NCBI GenBank assembly: GCA_963682175.1
Contig: OY821784.1
Span: 25,835,621-25,899,620, forward strand
Length of the DNA: 64,000 nt
Direction: 5' to 3'
Source: Triglochin maritima
Lineage: Eukaryota; Streptophyta; Magnoliopsida; Alismatales; Juncaginaceae
Both the position numbers and the translations under genes were made by a program. This document shows, in pieces, positions 21,879 through 34,954 of this stretch (within the stretch, counting starts at the first letter, position 1; each line of letters begins with the position of its first letter). The notes beneath the pieces were generated by a model, which saw only the letters and a program-made list of their open reading frames with translations, did not search any database and was not told where the DNA came from.

Positions 21879-24800
21879 TTTAATATCCTAAATCCAAAAC
21901 CTTGGTTGAGAAATATTAGGTATTGTTTAAAGTAAATACAAATTGTGATATTTTGCAGGGTTATTTAGCAAAAGTTCCCACCGTAATCTTCTTCTTCAAG
22001 CTATTATCCATCCCTATCCATCTCGTGGGCACCTTGTTGCTTGAAGAAACATGAGTAGGGGGACGATGATTTCGAAGACCAATTTTCTGGTCCTCCTCCG
22101 TCCACTCCAAGCTTCTCCATCCGTCTCCAGCTTCCATTGCAACTCCCAACCGTGGATCCACTTCCTAGACCTCACACTCACGCCAACCACAATGAAGGGC
22201 AACGAAGAGGGGGAATTGGTGTTCAGCACGACGTTGCCACGACGAGCCCGACAGATCCAACTTTCAACGCAATTAGGTGGAGAAAGGTGACTCATGTGTG
22301 GTAGGTTTTGATGGGGGTATGTCATTGGATCTACTTACTCAAACTTTTTATTAGTCATCTTGATCTTTAATAAATCCCGACGTGAATGTTTGATGGTTGG
22401 TTTTTGCACTCTAAATGTGTTTAGACCCATTGAACACAATAGAGATCATGCCACTCCTTTTGGGTTGCCTTGATTGATGTTTTGAAGTGGGTTGTTTTAT
22501 TCCCACAAGGTGAATGATGAAATACTAGGTTAATGGTCCCACTGTTGTTTTATGGCATAAGTCTATGCATCGATGTGTTTTTCCATTTGAGGTCTAAAAT
22601 AAGATTTCTTATGACCACTTCATTTGCATTTGGTAATGTTTTTGTGCAAGCTAGTAATGGAATTACAACCGTCGCATGTCAATATTTGCCCTTTCACATT
22701 GTAGTGGAACAATTGAAAGGTCATCGCTCTTGGTTTCCATTTGTGTGGGTTTAATGAGATAATGTATATCTTAATGGTATAATTGGTTATTACCGATTTC
22801 ATCGGATTTAATTGCCTTGACTTGTAGGATGACCGAAAGGAATGTGATTGTAGTTGCATCTTGAGTTGTATTGGACATACAAAGTAAATGATGGAATTCT
22901 TGTCAATATTCATGACTTCATACTCATCAATGGGGAGTAGAATTGCAATGATTTTCATTTATAGTTAAGCACTAATATGAAATTTAGGATATACCGAAGT
23001 TGTGGTCATAATAGACTAAGTAAGGTGATTGATAGAGTTTTAATCTCACTATGTCATGGTAGGTATTTATGTTGGTATTGTGACTCTTAGTGAACTATAA
23101 TAATAATTTGGTGGTTGAATGCTTGGATTGTGTTTTCCACTCGAGCCTACTTATGCATGGTCATCTATAAGTAATTGTCTAATGTCCTTAAAACCCAATC
23201 ATGTAGATGACCATCGATAGCAACAAATGCATTGTTTTATCACTGAGAAATGGATTAACCATAACTATCAATGAAGTTTGAGTTAGTATTCTATTAATCA
23301 TTTCTCACTCCTTGCAACTAATCTTGGGTGGTATTGTCCACGTAGTCAAACCCGTGATGGCGTTTAAGTGGTATTTAAACTTTGAAACTCAATATATTGT
23401 TTTACACTCGATGTTGTGCTTTCATAAATTTAAGGTAGTGAGATACAATGATTTTGGCTAGATCACATATTTAATGTTTTCAATCAAAGGGTTGCATGAT
23501 ATGATTTAAATTGTATTTACTTAATTATTGTGATGTATTGCTTTACATAGGTTATGTTAACCTTAATGTCGTTTTACAATCTTCATAGAGATAGAAATGG
23601 TAGTAGTCATAATAAATGTATTGGCTCATTGTCTTGCATAACCAAATCGATGGTGGTTTCGGATAATATTCCAAGATAAGGGATGAATGCTCACCTAAGA
23701 AATAGGTCTTGTTGGGTGTCCACCGGTTTGTTGCCATGGTGTAAAATAATTGGAATCATGGTGTAAAATAATTGGAATCATGGTGAATATATATATCTTT
23801 GCTGTATCGAAGTTAAATGATCTCCAAGAGGAATGTATTAGTTATAGATTGTCTTTTCATCAATTTGGACTTCTCGTAAATTATGGTTATATTAGGTTAA
23901 CTATGCAAATTTCTGTTGAATGACTAAAGGAGTATAATTGCTAATGTGTTGGGACTTGCATTGTTTAACCTCATTATTAGTCTATGTATTAGTCGATTGT
24001 TATTATTTATGTCTTTAGCATTCTGTTAAATGCATGTTTTATTGATGAGTGTTATCTTTTCAAGTTGACTACATGACTTAGTAGTGTTTTAGAGTGCATG
24101 ATCGTCTTATTTGAGTTCTACTCGCTTTATATTTTCATGTAATTGCCGCATGTCTTATATGATTGTTTCCAAAAGAAAGTGTATCGATTCAAATATCTTA
24201 AATAGTATCTGGTGGTCATCACTAGATCTATGTAAATTTACCATTTATAAGGAATGGATAATAATGATAACGATTGATACCCAACTGGATATTGTAATTT
24301 TTTTCATTGGCGAGTTTGGATAATGCTAATTGTATTTTTGGTCCCAAGTTCTTACAGAAGTCTTGGGCAATCACATCTGGATCTTTATTGCATATGATTG
24401 TGTTTTACTGGCATTGATTTGATGTTATTTGAATCCATTAGTTAATGCATGTGAGCATCTTCGTTGCTTGTATAAACTAGCGAGTTCTAGTTAAATCACC
24501 GTTCATGGTGAACAATGAATATTGAAATTTATATCATTGGTCTTGTTTCTCATATGTTTATGAGTAAATTTCGATTTAATTATTACCAAAGTCATTTAAA
24601 CTAACTTATGAGTTAGTGATTATTGATAGACCCAATTGTGAGTTATTCTGATGGAATAACAAGGGTGATGAATTACACACTACTGACTTAACACTGAAAA
24701 ATAAATTGTGGATTTGGCATTATTGGCTCTTTAAGAGCATACTGAACTCTTCGGAGTATTGGGCCCGATGGGGCAATTGGTGGTTGTAGGACCGCAGATA

Positions 24801-26524
24801 CAGATCTGTTATCTATCGTATTGACACAGGTTGGTGTATGGGACCCCACAATGAACTGAACTGAATAAAGAACGAAACTAAAAGTGTTTTGAAATGCTTG
24901 TGTTTACAGAATGAGAATGGGGACGGGCCATACACTAACTGGAAGACCGCACGTGCTAGCGGTGGGTTTCCTTCGAAATTCCGGATGCATGTATGGGAAC
25001 TAAGACACATGTTTGTTCTGTAGTTCATATTGCTTATTGATTGTTATTGATTGAAATGAAAATATGATGCAAGATTATGCTCTAGTTCATTATGTCATTT
25101 TGTCTATTGAAGTTACTATAGATGTGTGAACTATGATTCACTTTTAAATTCGAGTTCTTCAAATTATTTGGTACTTGATTATATTGGAAATGACTATTGT
25201 TGTAACACCCCCGATTTAGCAGGTACACACATTGGGGAATCCAAAAGAAGTGTCGTGATCAGAGTGAATGAGTTACAATAAGAGAACAAAACTACTCGAC
25301 AATACATGACATAAACATACATAGATAGACTAAAAGGAATATAACTGGAACAAGAGATTATCCATATATGGGAATCATTCAAATACAGTAGTACATCAAG
25401 TTTAAAAAGGGAAATACATCAAAATAATGCGGAAGCAAAAGACAACTGGAATAATCTGGTTGACGTGTCCCTCGTGTACAGAATCCTCCGAAACCACTTC
25501 ATTCTAACCCTGTCAGAACCTAAGTACCTGAGGCAAAAACAACAACAAATATGCATGAGTTTTCAGTAAAGAAAACCTCGTATTCCCCGGGTCCAAAAAT
25601 AGGATAAGAAGTTATGCATTAAATCCAATATATGACACATGCAACAGAAAGGCAACAACTCTACATAGCTGCACCAGGCAACGACTCTACATAGCTTCTC
25701 CCGTCAGATCTCACACGAAATGATCCCTCTACATAGGAATCGAACCACCAGCCATAGTGGTCTAATCCACAAGTGGGTCACTCAACAGTGACCCACCACT
25801 TGACACACAACGGCCTTCTGGATTGACACCCCAACTCACGGCAAGTGACCTACATGGTTCCATAACAAAATTGGGAATGCCTGTCCTGTAGCAGATATGA
25901 CAGCGTGCCTGTCCAAGTTACAATCTTCACCTGGCCTCTCTACATTGAGGTCTTTTCGAATAGGCCTCTCTGCATAAAGGTCCTACTCATGGCCCATCGG
26001 CCCCGAAACAATCGTGCCCAAGATTAATTATGAATTCTGAAATGCACATGCAAGTCATCTAATGCAATACATAAATACATAGACATTCACAATTAATCAC
26101 AATGCAGACCATGCTATGAGCGCCCACCGATAATACAATACATAAATACATAGACTTCATGCATGAATACATCATAACATCCACACTATATAACATGCAT
26201 GCATCTCTACATGGCAGCAAGGACATGATCATACAATCATCATAGAACAACATAAACAAGGCATAACACAATAGCATTGCTATCTACGGTCGCAAAACAA
26301 TAACCATAGTATCGAATTCTTGACCTATATACATTCAACCACATCATCATACTCAAACAGCAGCAATAATAGCTATAAGACGATGATATACAAGTGTCAT
26401 GACAGCCATGGATTCTGAGAACTAATCATGAACAAATCACAGGAATCCAACAACTAATAATACATGAACATGAAACATATTGACATCAAATAAATCATGA
26501 AGGTCGCATAAATCCAGCAACTAA

Positions 26525-27240
26525 TAACCTATATATGTATGACATAACAACAAGTTAATCATGTATATCGCATAAAATCCAGCAATCAATGACATATATA
26601 CATATGACATAATGACAACAAGTTAATAATGAATATCATATAAAATCCAGCAACTAATATCATATATACATATGACATAATGACAGCAAGCTAATCGTGA
26701 ATATCACATAAAATTAGGCAACTAATAACATATATACATATGACATAATGACAGCAAGCTAATCATGAATATCACATAAAATCCAGCAACTAATAACATA
26801 TATACATATGAGATAATGACAACAATCTAATCAAGAATATCACATAAAACCCGGTAACTAATAACATATATGCATATGACATAATGACAGCAAGCTAATC
26901 ATGAATATCACATAAAACCCGACAACTAATAACATATATACATATGACATAATGACAGCAAGCTAATCATAGTGATCATAATATATATTGACAACAAACT
27001 AATTAGGAAGGTCACATAAAATCCAGCAAGTAATCATGCATGATCATAATATATATTGACAGCAAACTAGTTAGGAATGTCACATAAAATCCAACAAGTA
27101 ATTCATGCATGATCATAATAAATATTGACAGCAAACTAGTTAGGAATGTCACCTAAAATCCAGTAAGTAATTCATGCATGATCATAATATATATACTGAC
27201 AGCAAACTAGTTAGGAAGGTCACATAAAATACAACCACCA
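26525..27240. repeat. 68-bp minisatellite array inside the inner LTR
   Basis: CATATATACATATGA-type starts recur at 26593, 26661, 26729, 26797, 26865 and 26933, exactly every 68 bp. Each unit also contains GACAGCAAGCTAATCATGAA and CACATAAAATCCAGCAACTA. From about 26985 to 27240 the array continues as a diverged subtype of similar length with ATCATAATATATATTGACAG and AGCAAACTAGTTAGGAA. There are about ten units in all, AT-rich and non-coding. Confidence 0.9.
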
Positions 27241-28479
27241 AACATACATGAACATATAATATATTTATATCTACATGCACATGGTGTATGAGAACAACAA
27301 ATAAAACATGGAAATAATGACAAGATCTCGATAGACAATACTCATGCACAAGATATATCTAGGCAACAATTAAATTATGTATTAATAACAAGATCTCCAT
27401 GTATTTATATATCTACATGCACATGATGTATGAGAACAGAAATTAAAACGTGTAATCATAATAAGATCTCAATGGGTAATATACATGCACAAGACGTATC
27501 CGGACAGCAATCGATTCATGAAATAATAACAAGATCTCGATAGCTAAATATACATATGCATAATGTATCTAGACAACCAATAAATCATGAAATCATAGTC
27601 ATAACATCACAACATGAACTTACTTGCATGCACCTACATCATCATACACATACAACAACAGCAACAATTATAATAAATTAGGTAAAACACATGTCATAAT
27701 AATAGTAGCTCATGGAAATCAAACATGCAACCTGCAGGAGCTATGGGTCATGAAGAGATGATCATACAACACTTAGTTCACTCTATTATAACGCATTCAT
27801 GAGTTTAGACTTTATTCATGCACGAAGCTAAGTATATTTATGAGATATATGAGACTATAATGTGGCTGATTTCAGGCCTCATCATGCAAGACATCGTGGC
27901 TGTAAAACTCAAACACATACAAGCACCTGGAATTTTGCATTACTTGCACTAAATATTAAACATACCAAGATTGAGACTATATGAATAATATAAGATCCCA
28001 CGATGCAATTATGATAATACAAGTGATAGGCATGCATGAATGGATGGCAAGTTACCTCTGATTTGAACATTTCAGAGCATAGCATCACGCACATAGCTGA
28101 ATTAAAACTGTTTTGTTAGCCTTTTCATGTAGTGCAATTTCCTGTTTCCAACAACTATGTCATGTGTGCCAGTATAACTTTCTAACAACAATCTAAACAT
28201 GAATAATCCCATAAATCTAGTAGCTAAATAATACATTGGCATGAAGCATCTTAACAACAACTTAGCTAGGAAATAATCACATGTATCTAGCAACTAAAGA
28301 TACATCAACATGTAGCATCTTCACAGCAATTAAATCATGGGATAATTACCATATTTCAGTAGATAAATATACATGCACGTGATGTATCTAACAACAAATG
28401 AAACTCAAACAATAGCATGTATTCAGCTTGAGAAACACATCCATAACAAGGAAAACAAATCACGAATCACTACTGCAGA

Positions 28480-28795
28480 AAATGGAATATACGTCAGATG
28501 TACGGGGGTATATACGTTGGATATAAGCATTCCCAGATCCGACGTCTATGTGTACGTCGTCTATACATAGATGTTGGTCACGTCAAATCGACGTCTATAC
28601 CTAAAGAATAGACGTCGGCTGTTATATACAACCGACATCTATACCTAAAGAATAGACGTCGGAGTTAAATACAGGCCGACGTCTATTCTTTAGATATAGA
28701 CATCGGCCAATACAAACATCCGACGTCTATACTTTTTTTCAGAGGAATAGACGTCGGCTAATACAAACATATGACGTCTATTCCTAAAGTTGGAA
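28480..28795. repeat. Left subterminal repeat array of CACTA element 1
   Basis: About a dozen copies of GACGTCTAT or ATAGACGTC occur in both orientations, often paired head to head as TAGACGTCGG...CCGACGTCTA with roughly 15-bp spacers. In CACTA elements such arrays bind the TNPA-type protein. The motif and its density are seen; binding is inferred. Confidence 0.85.
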
Positions 28796-29130
28796 AAAAA
28801 AGATAGCATCATAGTAAACACATTCATCCTGCACCAAATTCGTTCACAAATACATACACACTGTCATCCACATGTACATACAAGCATACATGCACAAACA
28901 CAAACATAGAAGCATACATGCACAAACACACACATACAAGCATACACAATCATTCAACACACTTGGCATTAATTCATACATAAACACTTGGCATTAATTC
29001 ATACATAAACACTTGGCATTCATTCTAAAATTGAGGCGATTATATTAAGGCATAAATTGTATAGTACAAGCATAATACAAGTGAACTTGTTAACTAAATT
29101 ACAAAAAAATGCTGGTGACATGAGAACCTC

Positions 29131-30290
29131 TTAGTTCATAAACATGTTTCTGATAAAATAGCGAGCCCATCGGTCGCGAGTATCATCGAGCTCATGTTGC
29201 GAGAAGGGGTCACTACTTTTTGGGAAGACCTATCAAAATACAAGTAAAATTTTAATATCTAAATATTGAAACTAGAACTATACAAGTGAATAACGATCTA
29301 TATTACCTCGGATAGGCATACATCTTGAGTTGCCAATTCGAGGATTTCCTCAATGTATCCCATCACGTAGTAACCACATTCCGTATTTCCTACCTGCTTC
29401 CGGTACTGCAAACATAGAAGTTCACTAAATATATGTTCCTAACTTAATTAACAAAAATGGGAGAGAAAACGTACTCTCATTCCATGCCATGTTACTCCCG
29501 CTTTTGTGGTTATTCTCCTGCCACCTAACGCTCTGTAAAGCTTAATTGCCCTGAGTAGCACAAGTTATTGAAAATCTTCATTTAATAATACTAATAAAAT
29601 CCACCAATTACAAATACGATGACTAAAACGAACTTATAGATTTAGAAGTTCCTTTATGGAGTCCCTTGGTTTATTCGACCGCAACGGCTCAAACCAATAT
29701 GCCGAATTAGGAGTGGGGCATACAACGACAAGCATCCAATGAGCCTTGTTATATATAATTTGAAGCTTATTACAAAATAAAATTCCACTTTGAATTACAA
29801 AGTTTACCTCTCATGATAAGGGAACAAATAATATTTTTTGTCTTCTTCTTTCATGAGAGTCCCAAGCTGACCCGATTTATCGTCATTCCCGTATATATAT
29901 GTAGATGGACTGATAAATCCAAATACTTGATCGTCGGAAAAGACTGACCTTCTGGCGTCATAAAGGTGTCTACAAGAGTAAAAATTACACTTTATTACAG
30001 TTACGATAAAATTATTCAATACATTTCATTTTTCACCAAAGAAAACAGTTACTTCACTTGCATCAATAATCATGATACACAATGAATCCATCGCCAAGAA
30101 CTGCATGATATCCTCTTTGGTGACGTACAAAACTGAAGGCAACTCTTTAACCCCCTCCTCCAAATCCCAGGTACTTAAGGATTGTGATTCCCTACCTACC
30201 ATACATTGATACAACATTTTGCACCTACATGGAAGCAAATTAATGTTGATCGGAGATTGGTTGTTTGAACCTTTGCTCTGGGGATTGACA
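29131..30290 (-). pseudogene. Ulp1-like C48 protease remnant of CACTA element 1
   Basis: Exons on the minus strand encode CRCKMLYQCMVGRESQSLSTWDLEEGVKELPS (about 30238-30100) and LYDARRSVFSDDQVF. A HW-containing segment (about 29760-29640) holds the catalytic His and Asp positions. The final segment has the ECGYYV cysteine motif and ends in …RDRWARYFIRNMFMN and a stop at 29131. This order fits SUMO-protease-like C48 peptidases carried by many plant CACTA elements. I did not verify an uninterrupted frame across the introns. The copy in CACTA element 2 is its close relative. Confidence 0.65.
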
Positions 30291-30429
30291 CCTTACAGAT
30301 ATATATACAACCATTAAAAATACAATTGTTAACAAATTTGAAATTTAAAGTCTTTCAAAATTAAAGTATACCTCATGTGTGTCATTTAGCTCTACTAAAA
30401 AACTAAGCCACCTCACAACAAATGATCTT

Positions 30430-30612
30430 TTATTTTCTGAAAAGTCAGCACTGACATATTATGACACTTGTTGCAGGGACTATGCCATGTCGTTGTCATT
30501 TGTTTTTTTTGAATGTTTTTTGGCAACCTCTAAGAACATATTCACTTCGTTCTCATACTCATCACTCGATCGGTTTGAAAGAATCCACTCTCGATCCATT
30601 TCAATATAAATA
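30430..30612 (-). pseudogene. Transposase-associated domain remnant of CACTA element 1
   Basis: On the minus strand this encodes the N-terminal CACTA transposase-associated domain (…DREWILSNRSSDEYENEVN…, VAKKHSKKTND), colinear with 35540-35710 of element 2. It then breaks off and joins sequence matching 37465-37510 of element 2, which marks the internal deletion junction near 30390-30430. Confidence 0.6.
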
Positions 30613-30851
30613 TTAACAAAATGATAGTTATTATTGAAGGAAATAAATAAAATTTCAATTTAAAAAAATGTGTTCGTAGATGAGAAGATTCGGAGACATT
30701 AAGATGAGAAAATAATGACTCAGATGAGAGGAGATGAAGTCCTTAATCTAGCTTGGGAATAAGGAAGGTTAAAAACTAACTAAGCAATCAATGTCAAAGA
30801 AAGCCTAAAGTCCACTATAGGTCCTTAGTACTAGACAACACCTAACTTCGA

Positions 30852-31065
30852 GGTCCCACCGAGGACCACTAGTCTGTAGGAAATCAAGAACCCGGAGGTC
30901 CCTGAAATCTCAGGGAGACTAGATGGGCAACAACGTTCAGGCCGAAACGGTCTTAAACATCGAGGACCACTTGTATGTAGGAAATCAAGAACCCGGAGGT
31001 TCCTAAAATCTCAGAGAGACTAGATGGGCAACGACGTTCAGGCCATAACGGTCTTAAATGGTTTC
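30852..31065. repeat. 108-bp tandem duplication inside CACTA element 1
   Basis: The unit starting GAGGACCACTAGTCTGTAGG (30852) is repeated from 30960 with few changes, including AAATCAAGAACCCGGAGGT, CTAGATGGGCAAC and ACGTTCAGGCC. No coding function is seen. Confidence 0.85.
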
Positions 31066-32654
31066 CTCTCCTTAATGCGTCCGGAAATCCTAGGGGCCAA
31101 CGTCTAATTGATTTTATTAAGGCTATTTTATTAAGTGGTTGTTGGGCCAAGGAAAGGGTGATGAAATCCCCCCACCTCATCTCCTATAGGTGACTGCCCC
31201 CTAAGTGTTTTTATACCTTAATCTAGCAAACAACACACCAAACAAACACTCACCTCACTCTTGTTCCAATGCAAGTCCTACTAACTAATGTGTGCTTTCT
31301 AATGAATGATGAGTGAAACAGATTATGTACCTTATGCCAACAATCTACGACAGAAATCGTAAAATAAATAATAAATACGATGAATGCAAATCCTATATGA
31401 TGAATGACTTAGCAATATTGTCTAATCTTTTGCTTTAGGTTATTAAAGGCCAAGTTGCTTAAGGGGGTCAATGAGTTAAACATTATAACTTTTCTAAATA
31501 AAAGAATCTCTAAAGCATAAATAAACATTTAACTAAATAAATATTTAACTAAATAAAATAAATCGAAAAGGTGCTTTAAATATTTAACTAAATAGACTGA
31601 GACTAAGATTAGTGCAAAAGAAGCAATACTCTTGACATTTCTTAACAGCAACAAACATAGATTACACGTTATAATTTAACCATTTCGTTTAAAGTTGTTT
31701 TTATGACTAAAGAGATTATTGACAAATCATATAAACCATGACACCTAATTTCCATATCGAGTTTGAATTGTCACTGTTATTTAGTGAACACTAAATGTAA
31801 TTTTTTATTGACTTTTCTGATTTTTTAAGTTATTTAAAATTATTTAAAATAGCGAGTTAAATTTTTTAAAAACTGAACAACAATTCAACAAAACAGTCCA
31901 TTAAACATCCACCAAAAAGCCTACTAATAAACCCTAGACACCAAAACAACTTAACCTTCCCACAATAACAACAAACCCCACCGAACCAAACAACCAAACT
32001 ATTTTTAAAAAACCACATTTCCTCCAAACCAAAACAGTTGGATGGTCAAAAAATAACATGGTCTTTGACAAAAGCTGCATTTTCAGAAAATAATTTTTTA
32101 AACCTAAAATGGTGTTTCAATAACATAAAAATGCATTTATTTTGTTTGTTGAAAATACATTTTTCAAGAAATGAGTTACATTGTCTCTGCTTCATCCCTA
32201 TAGTTTTAACAAAACCACAATTTTCATCCAAAATCGACATTTTCAAATAAAAAAAGATACATGCAATTCTGTGTTTTCCGAAATACATTATTCAAATTGG
32301 ATGACAACTTGTGAAATCAAATTTCCAAAACCTTTGGTTACCCAAATGTATTGATTTCTAAGAAACGACATCAAACAACCTAAAACCATGTTTTGTTTAA
32401 AAACACAAAGTCCAAGAAGAAGAAGAAGAAGTGTTACCGTAAGAAGAAGTGTCGAGGAGAGAACGAAGGATGGGAGGAGAGGGCCGGAGAACGGGAGGAG
32501 AGGTTGGGACGTCGCTGTGGTGTCGGATGTTGCTGCAGATCGGTCGGAGATCGGTCGCGGAGGAGGGTTCGGTAGGGGGTTTTGTCGGCTAGGGTTTGTT
32601 CGGGGGTTTTGTCTGGAACAAATGAAAAAAAACACATAACTGTCTGCAATTAAA

Positions 32655-32895
32655 AACCTATAGACGTCGTCTGTATCACCAGCCGACGTCTATTGAGTGT
32701 CATAGACGTCGTTTGTTGATACGCCCGACGTGTATACCCTGACGGATATAGGCGGAGAATAGATGTCAGGGTATACACGTTGGGTGTATCAATAGCCGAC
32801 GTCTATGGCACTCAATAGACGTCGGCTGTATTAACGGCCAACGTCTATACCTATAGTCGTCGGTCGTTAATATATCCGACGTCTATTAGCCAACG
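32655..32895. repeat. Right subterminal repeat array of CACTA element 1
   Basis: About eleven copies of TAGACGTCG / CGACGTCTAT in both orientations, ending about 25 bp before the right terminus. It mirrors the left array, as expected for a transposition-competent pair of ends. Confidence 0.85.
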
Positions 32896-34489
32896 AGTAT
32901 GAACAATTCTGCACTAGTGAATCCAGCAGCAACATATGCAACCCATGACACTAAACATGCATGCCATGCACCCGAAGAGCTTCCCTCATGATTTAGCCAC
33001 ACATCCCCTGATTCTCTCATCAAACGAACTAGTAACGTGTGCCTAAGTCGTGCTGGAGGGGAAGAACATCTCAACCAGCCACAACAGCCAAAAGCTCACG
33101 CCACCACCAACCCAAACAAGCTGATCTCCACCGGCAAGCGTGCTCTAAACGTGTGATTGGATAACCCCTTTGGTGCTAGACGAACCTTCACTTAACACCC
33201 CCACTTACTATCCTCTTTAAGGGACAAGAGCATACCTGAAACTGGTGGAGAAGGTGCCCAGAGTTGGCTGGAATCCAGCTGCAGCCACCTCCTATGCTTG
33301 CTAGCTAGTCGCCTCTTGCACTTGCACTTCTTGCTTGTTTGACCGGCTGGACTTTCTGGAGATGTCAGCACCAAATGTTGGAGAGAGGAGGGAAAGAGGT
33401 GGATTTCGTGGGGGAGGGGGAGAAAGGAAGGACGGTTAGGGTTGTGGGGTGGTTTTTGTCTCCAAACACACAAGGCAATCCACATGAAAGGAAATTAATC
33501 AATGCAAATAATCCTCATTAATCACTTGCCAAAAGCTATGCATTTCAAATAAATTGCACAATTCAAATCCTCCCATGCTGACTAGGATGCCACATCATCC
33601 TCCCTAGCACACTCAGCCCTACATGTCACACACAAGGCAAGAGCCGAATTACACAAGCAACCATTACCTGACCGACCCGATTGAATAAGTTGATTGCAAA
33701 CATACCCGATGAGTCGCACCCGCGTACGAGTCGCATTTGCTCACCCAAAAAGGAAACTTTCCCGAAACAAAATATAAACGTTTAAAAAATAGCAATCAAA
33801 CAATCAAATAACACAAAAACAAGCATGAAGATGGAATAAGACTTTATTAAAAAAAGCAGGAGAGGTCTTAATTGTGTAGCATTTTATGCTCAAGTTCATT
33901 GTATCGTTAGACTTCTATTTGCAGGAAAATATGAACTAGAAATGTTACTTGTATGGTTTTATCTTTGTTGAACATGTTATTTCTCTTGAACCATTAATGT
34001 ATTGATTTATGTGTATTAGCTTTGAGCTATATTGCTAAGGTCATTCTCATTATTGGAAAATTGGTTATTGGATTGCATTTATTGATTGAGTTTGACTAGT
34101 AAATTGCTTGTTTAAGTTTGATCCATTGACATATGAGTTTTCCCAAACTCATAATGTGGTGAATTTATTTTTGTAGGTAACCATCTTGAAGTGGCGGTAC
34201 AGGCATAACATTCAGGGCATATAGTTGCATAGGTGGTGTTTAGTTTTCTTTTATGTCTCTATGCACCTAGAATTTGATTGACAGTTATTATTGATTCTTT
34301 TTAATACCTCTTGAATGTATTGATTCTCGGATTTGTACGTCGTGTACATGCCTTATTCTTGAATCCTCAAACACGTATACATGTATTTGAACTAATTGAG
34401 CTCCTATTATCTTTTATTGTCTTCCAGTAATGATCTTCTTCCATTTTTTATTTCGTCTTCCGCTTTGACCATCCGGAAGGGATGTTACA

Positions 34490-34950
34490 TATTCTCTCTA
34501 ATGTGGGAGACAAATAGAAGTTGGAAAGTTGTGTAAATAAGGTGTGTGAACCTTTATTTATAAGCTTCTAAGGTGTTATAGCCATTGGGGAAGATTTGGT
34601 TGAGATTTATGCAAGATACACACACAAAATAGAAAACTAAGTTCAGCAAATCTGTCCAATACCGTTCGACCAGTATAGGATGAACGGTCGACCCTTTCCA
34701 TGAAGATAAGGAAATGTTCGACCCAATAAGACAACGGTCGAACTTAAACGGCTACAACTTAAGTGAACGGTCGAACTAAATCTAGGGGACGATAAACCGT
34801 TCTGAGGTTTTGGCCAAGTAAAGATTAGCGGTCGAACAAAATAAGGAAGTATGTTTGATCAAAAATAACAAGCACTTTTGGGCACAGAAATAGTCTATGT
34901 CTGGTCTACCGATTGCTTGGCAACGTTCGACCAGTAGCGAAACGTAAGTA
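34490..34950 (-). mobile_element. U3/R part of SIRE-like LTR C, right piece
   Basis: The minus strand matches the promoter half of LTRs A and B. It has the GGTCGACCG/TTCGACC motif cluster (34660-34945), GGCTATAACACCTTAGAAGC, a TATAAATAAAGG box near 34556-34567 and CATTAGAGAGAATA at the left edge. It continues in the piece at 21575-21878 after removal of the 12.6-kb insert. The right (LTR start) boundary is unclear, because another LTR-like segment follows. Confidence 0.65.
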
Positions 34951-34954
34951 GATC

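Larger units (their letters stand above)
28468..32919 (-). mobile_element. CACTA element 1: complete ends, internally deleted
   Basis: The ends are CACTACTGCAGAAAA at the left and, reversed, CACTAGTGCAGAATT at the right. The 3-bp target AAT is duplicated at 28465-28467 and 32920-32922. Both ends carry dense subterminal repeats of TAGACGTCGGC / GCCGACGTCTA. Inside, on the minus strand, lie the start of a transposase-associated exon (about 30600-30430) and an Ulp1-type protease remnant (30290-29131). Compared with the copy at 35.4-39 kb, about 1.7 kb of transposase has been deleted, joining the first exon to the end of a DUF8039-like exon. The element could move only with transposase made elsewhere. 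The 30620-32640 segment is non-coding apart from short chance frames. Confidence 0.9.
25201..33870 (-). mobile_element. Inner Del-like solo LTR, interrupted by a CACTA element
   Basis: The left end reads TGTAACACCCCCG, the reverse complement of a usual gypsy LTR end (CGGGGGTGTTACA). The right end reads GAGAGGTCTTA. The target ATTGT is found at 25196-25200 and 33871-33875. After removing the CACTA element about 4.2 kb remain, with no gag or pol motifs, so a long solo LTR is the simplest reading. The left boundary is clear. The right boundary is less certain because the expected terminal CA is missing and rests mainly on the duplication. Non-coding parts include 25430-26450 and 32920-33870; I see no genes there. 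Confidence 0.5.
21879..34489 (+). mobile_element. Outer Del/Tekay-like gypsy solo LTR, itself interrupted
   Basis: The insert begins TTTAATATCC (a degenerate TGTAATATCC) and ends GGAAGGGATGTTACA, the form of many plant Del-type LTRs. It is flanked by a perfect 5-bp duplication TATTC at 21874-21878 and 34490-34494, and the flanks rejoin into a normal copia LTR. Subtracting the inner insertion leaves about 3.9 kb without gag or pol domains, so I read it as one long solo LTR on the plus strand. Its two parts are 21879-25200 and 33871-34489. A 24-bp tandem duplication occurs at about 23737-23785. The segment 22330-24800 shows no genes. Confidence 0.65.

Noticed and set aside
26525..27240. CRISPR-like array
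   Set aside because: The 68-bp units are contiguous, without unique spacers, in plant nuclear DNA; it is a minisatellite.
32388..32640. Arg/Lys-rich and Pro-rich frames as a captured gene in CACTA element 1
   Set aside because: Low-complexity translation of GAAGAAGAAG and GGGAGGAGAG-type DNA, with overlapping frames on both strands and no domain.
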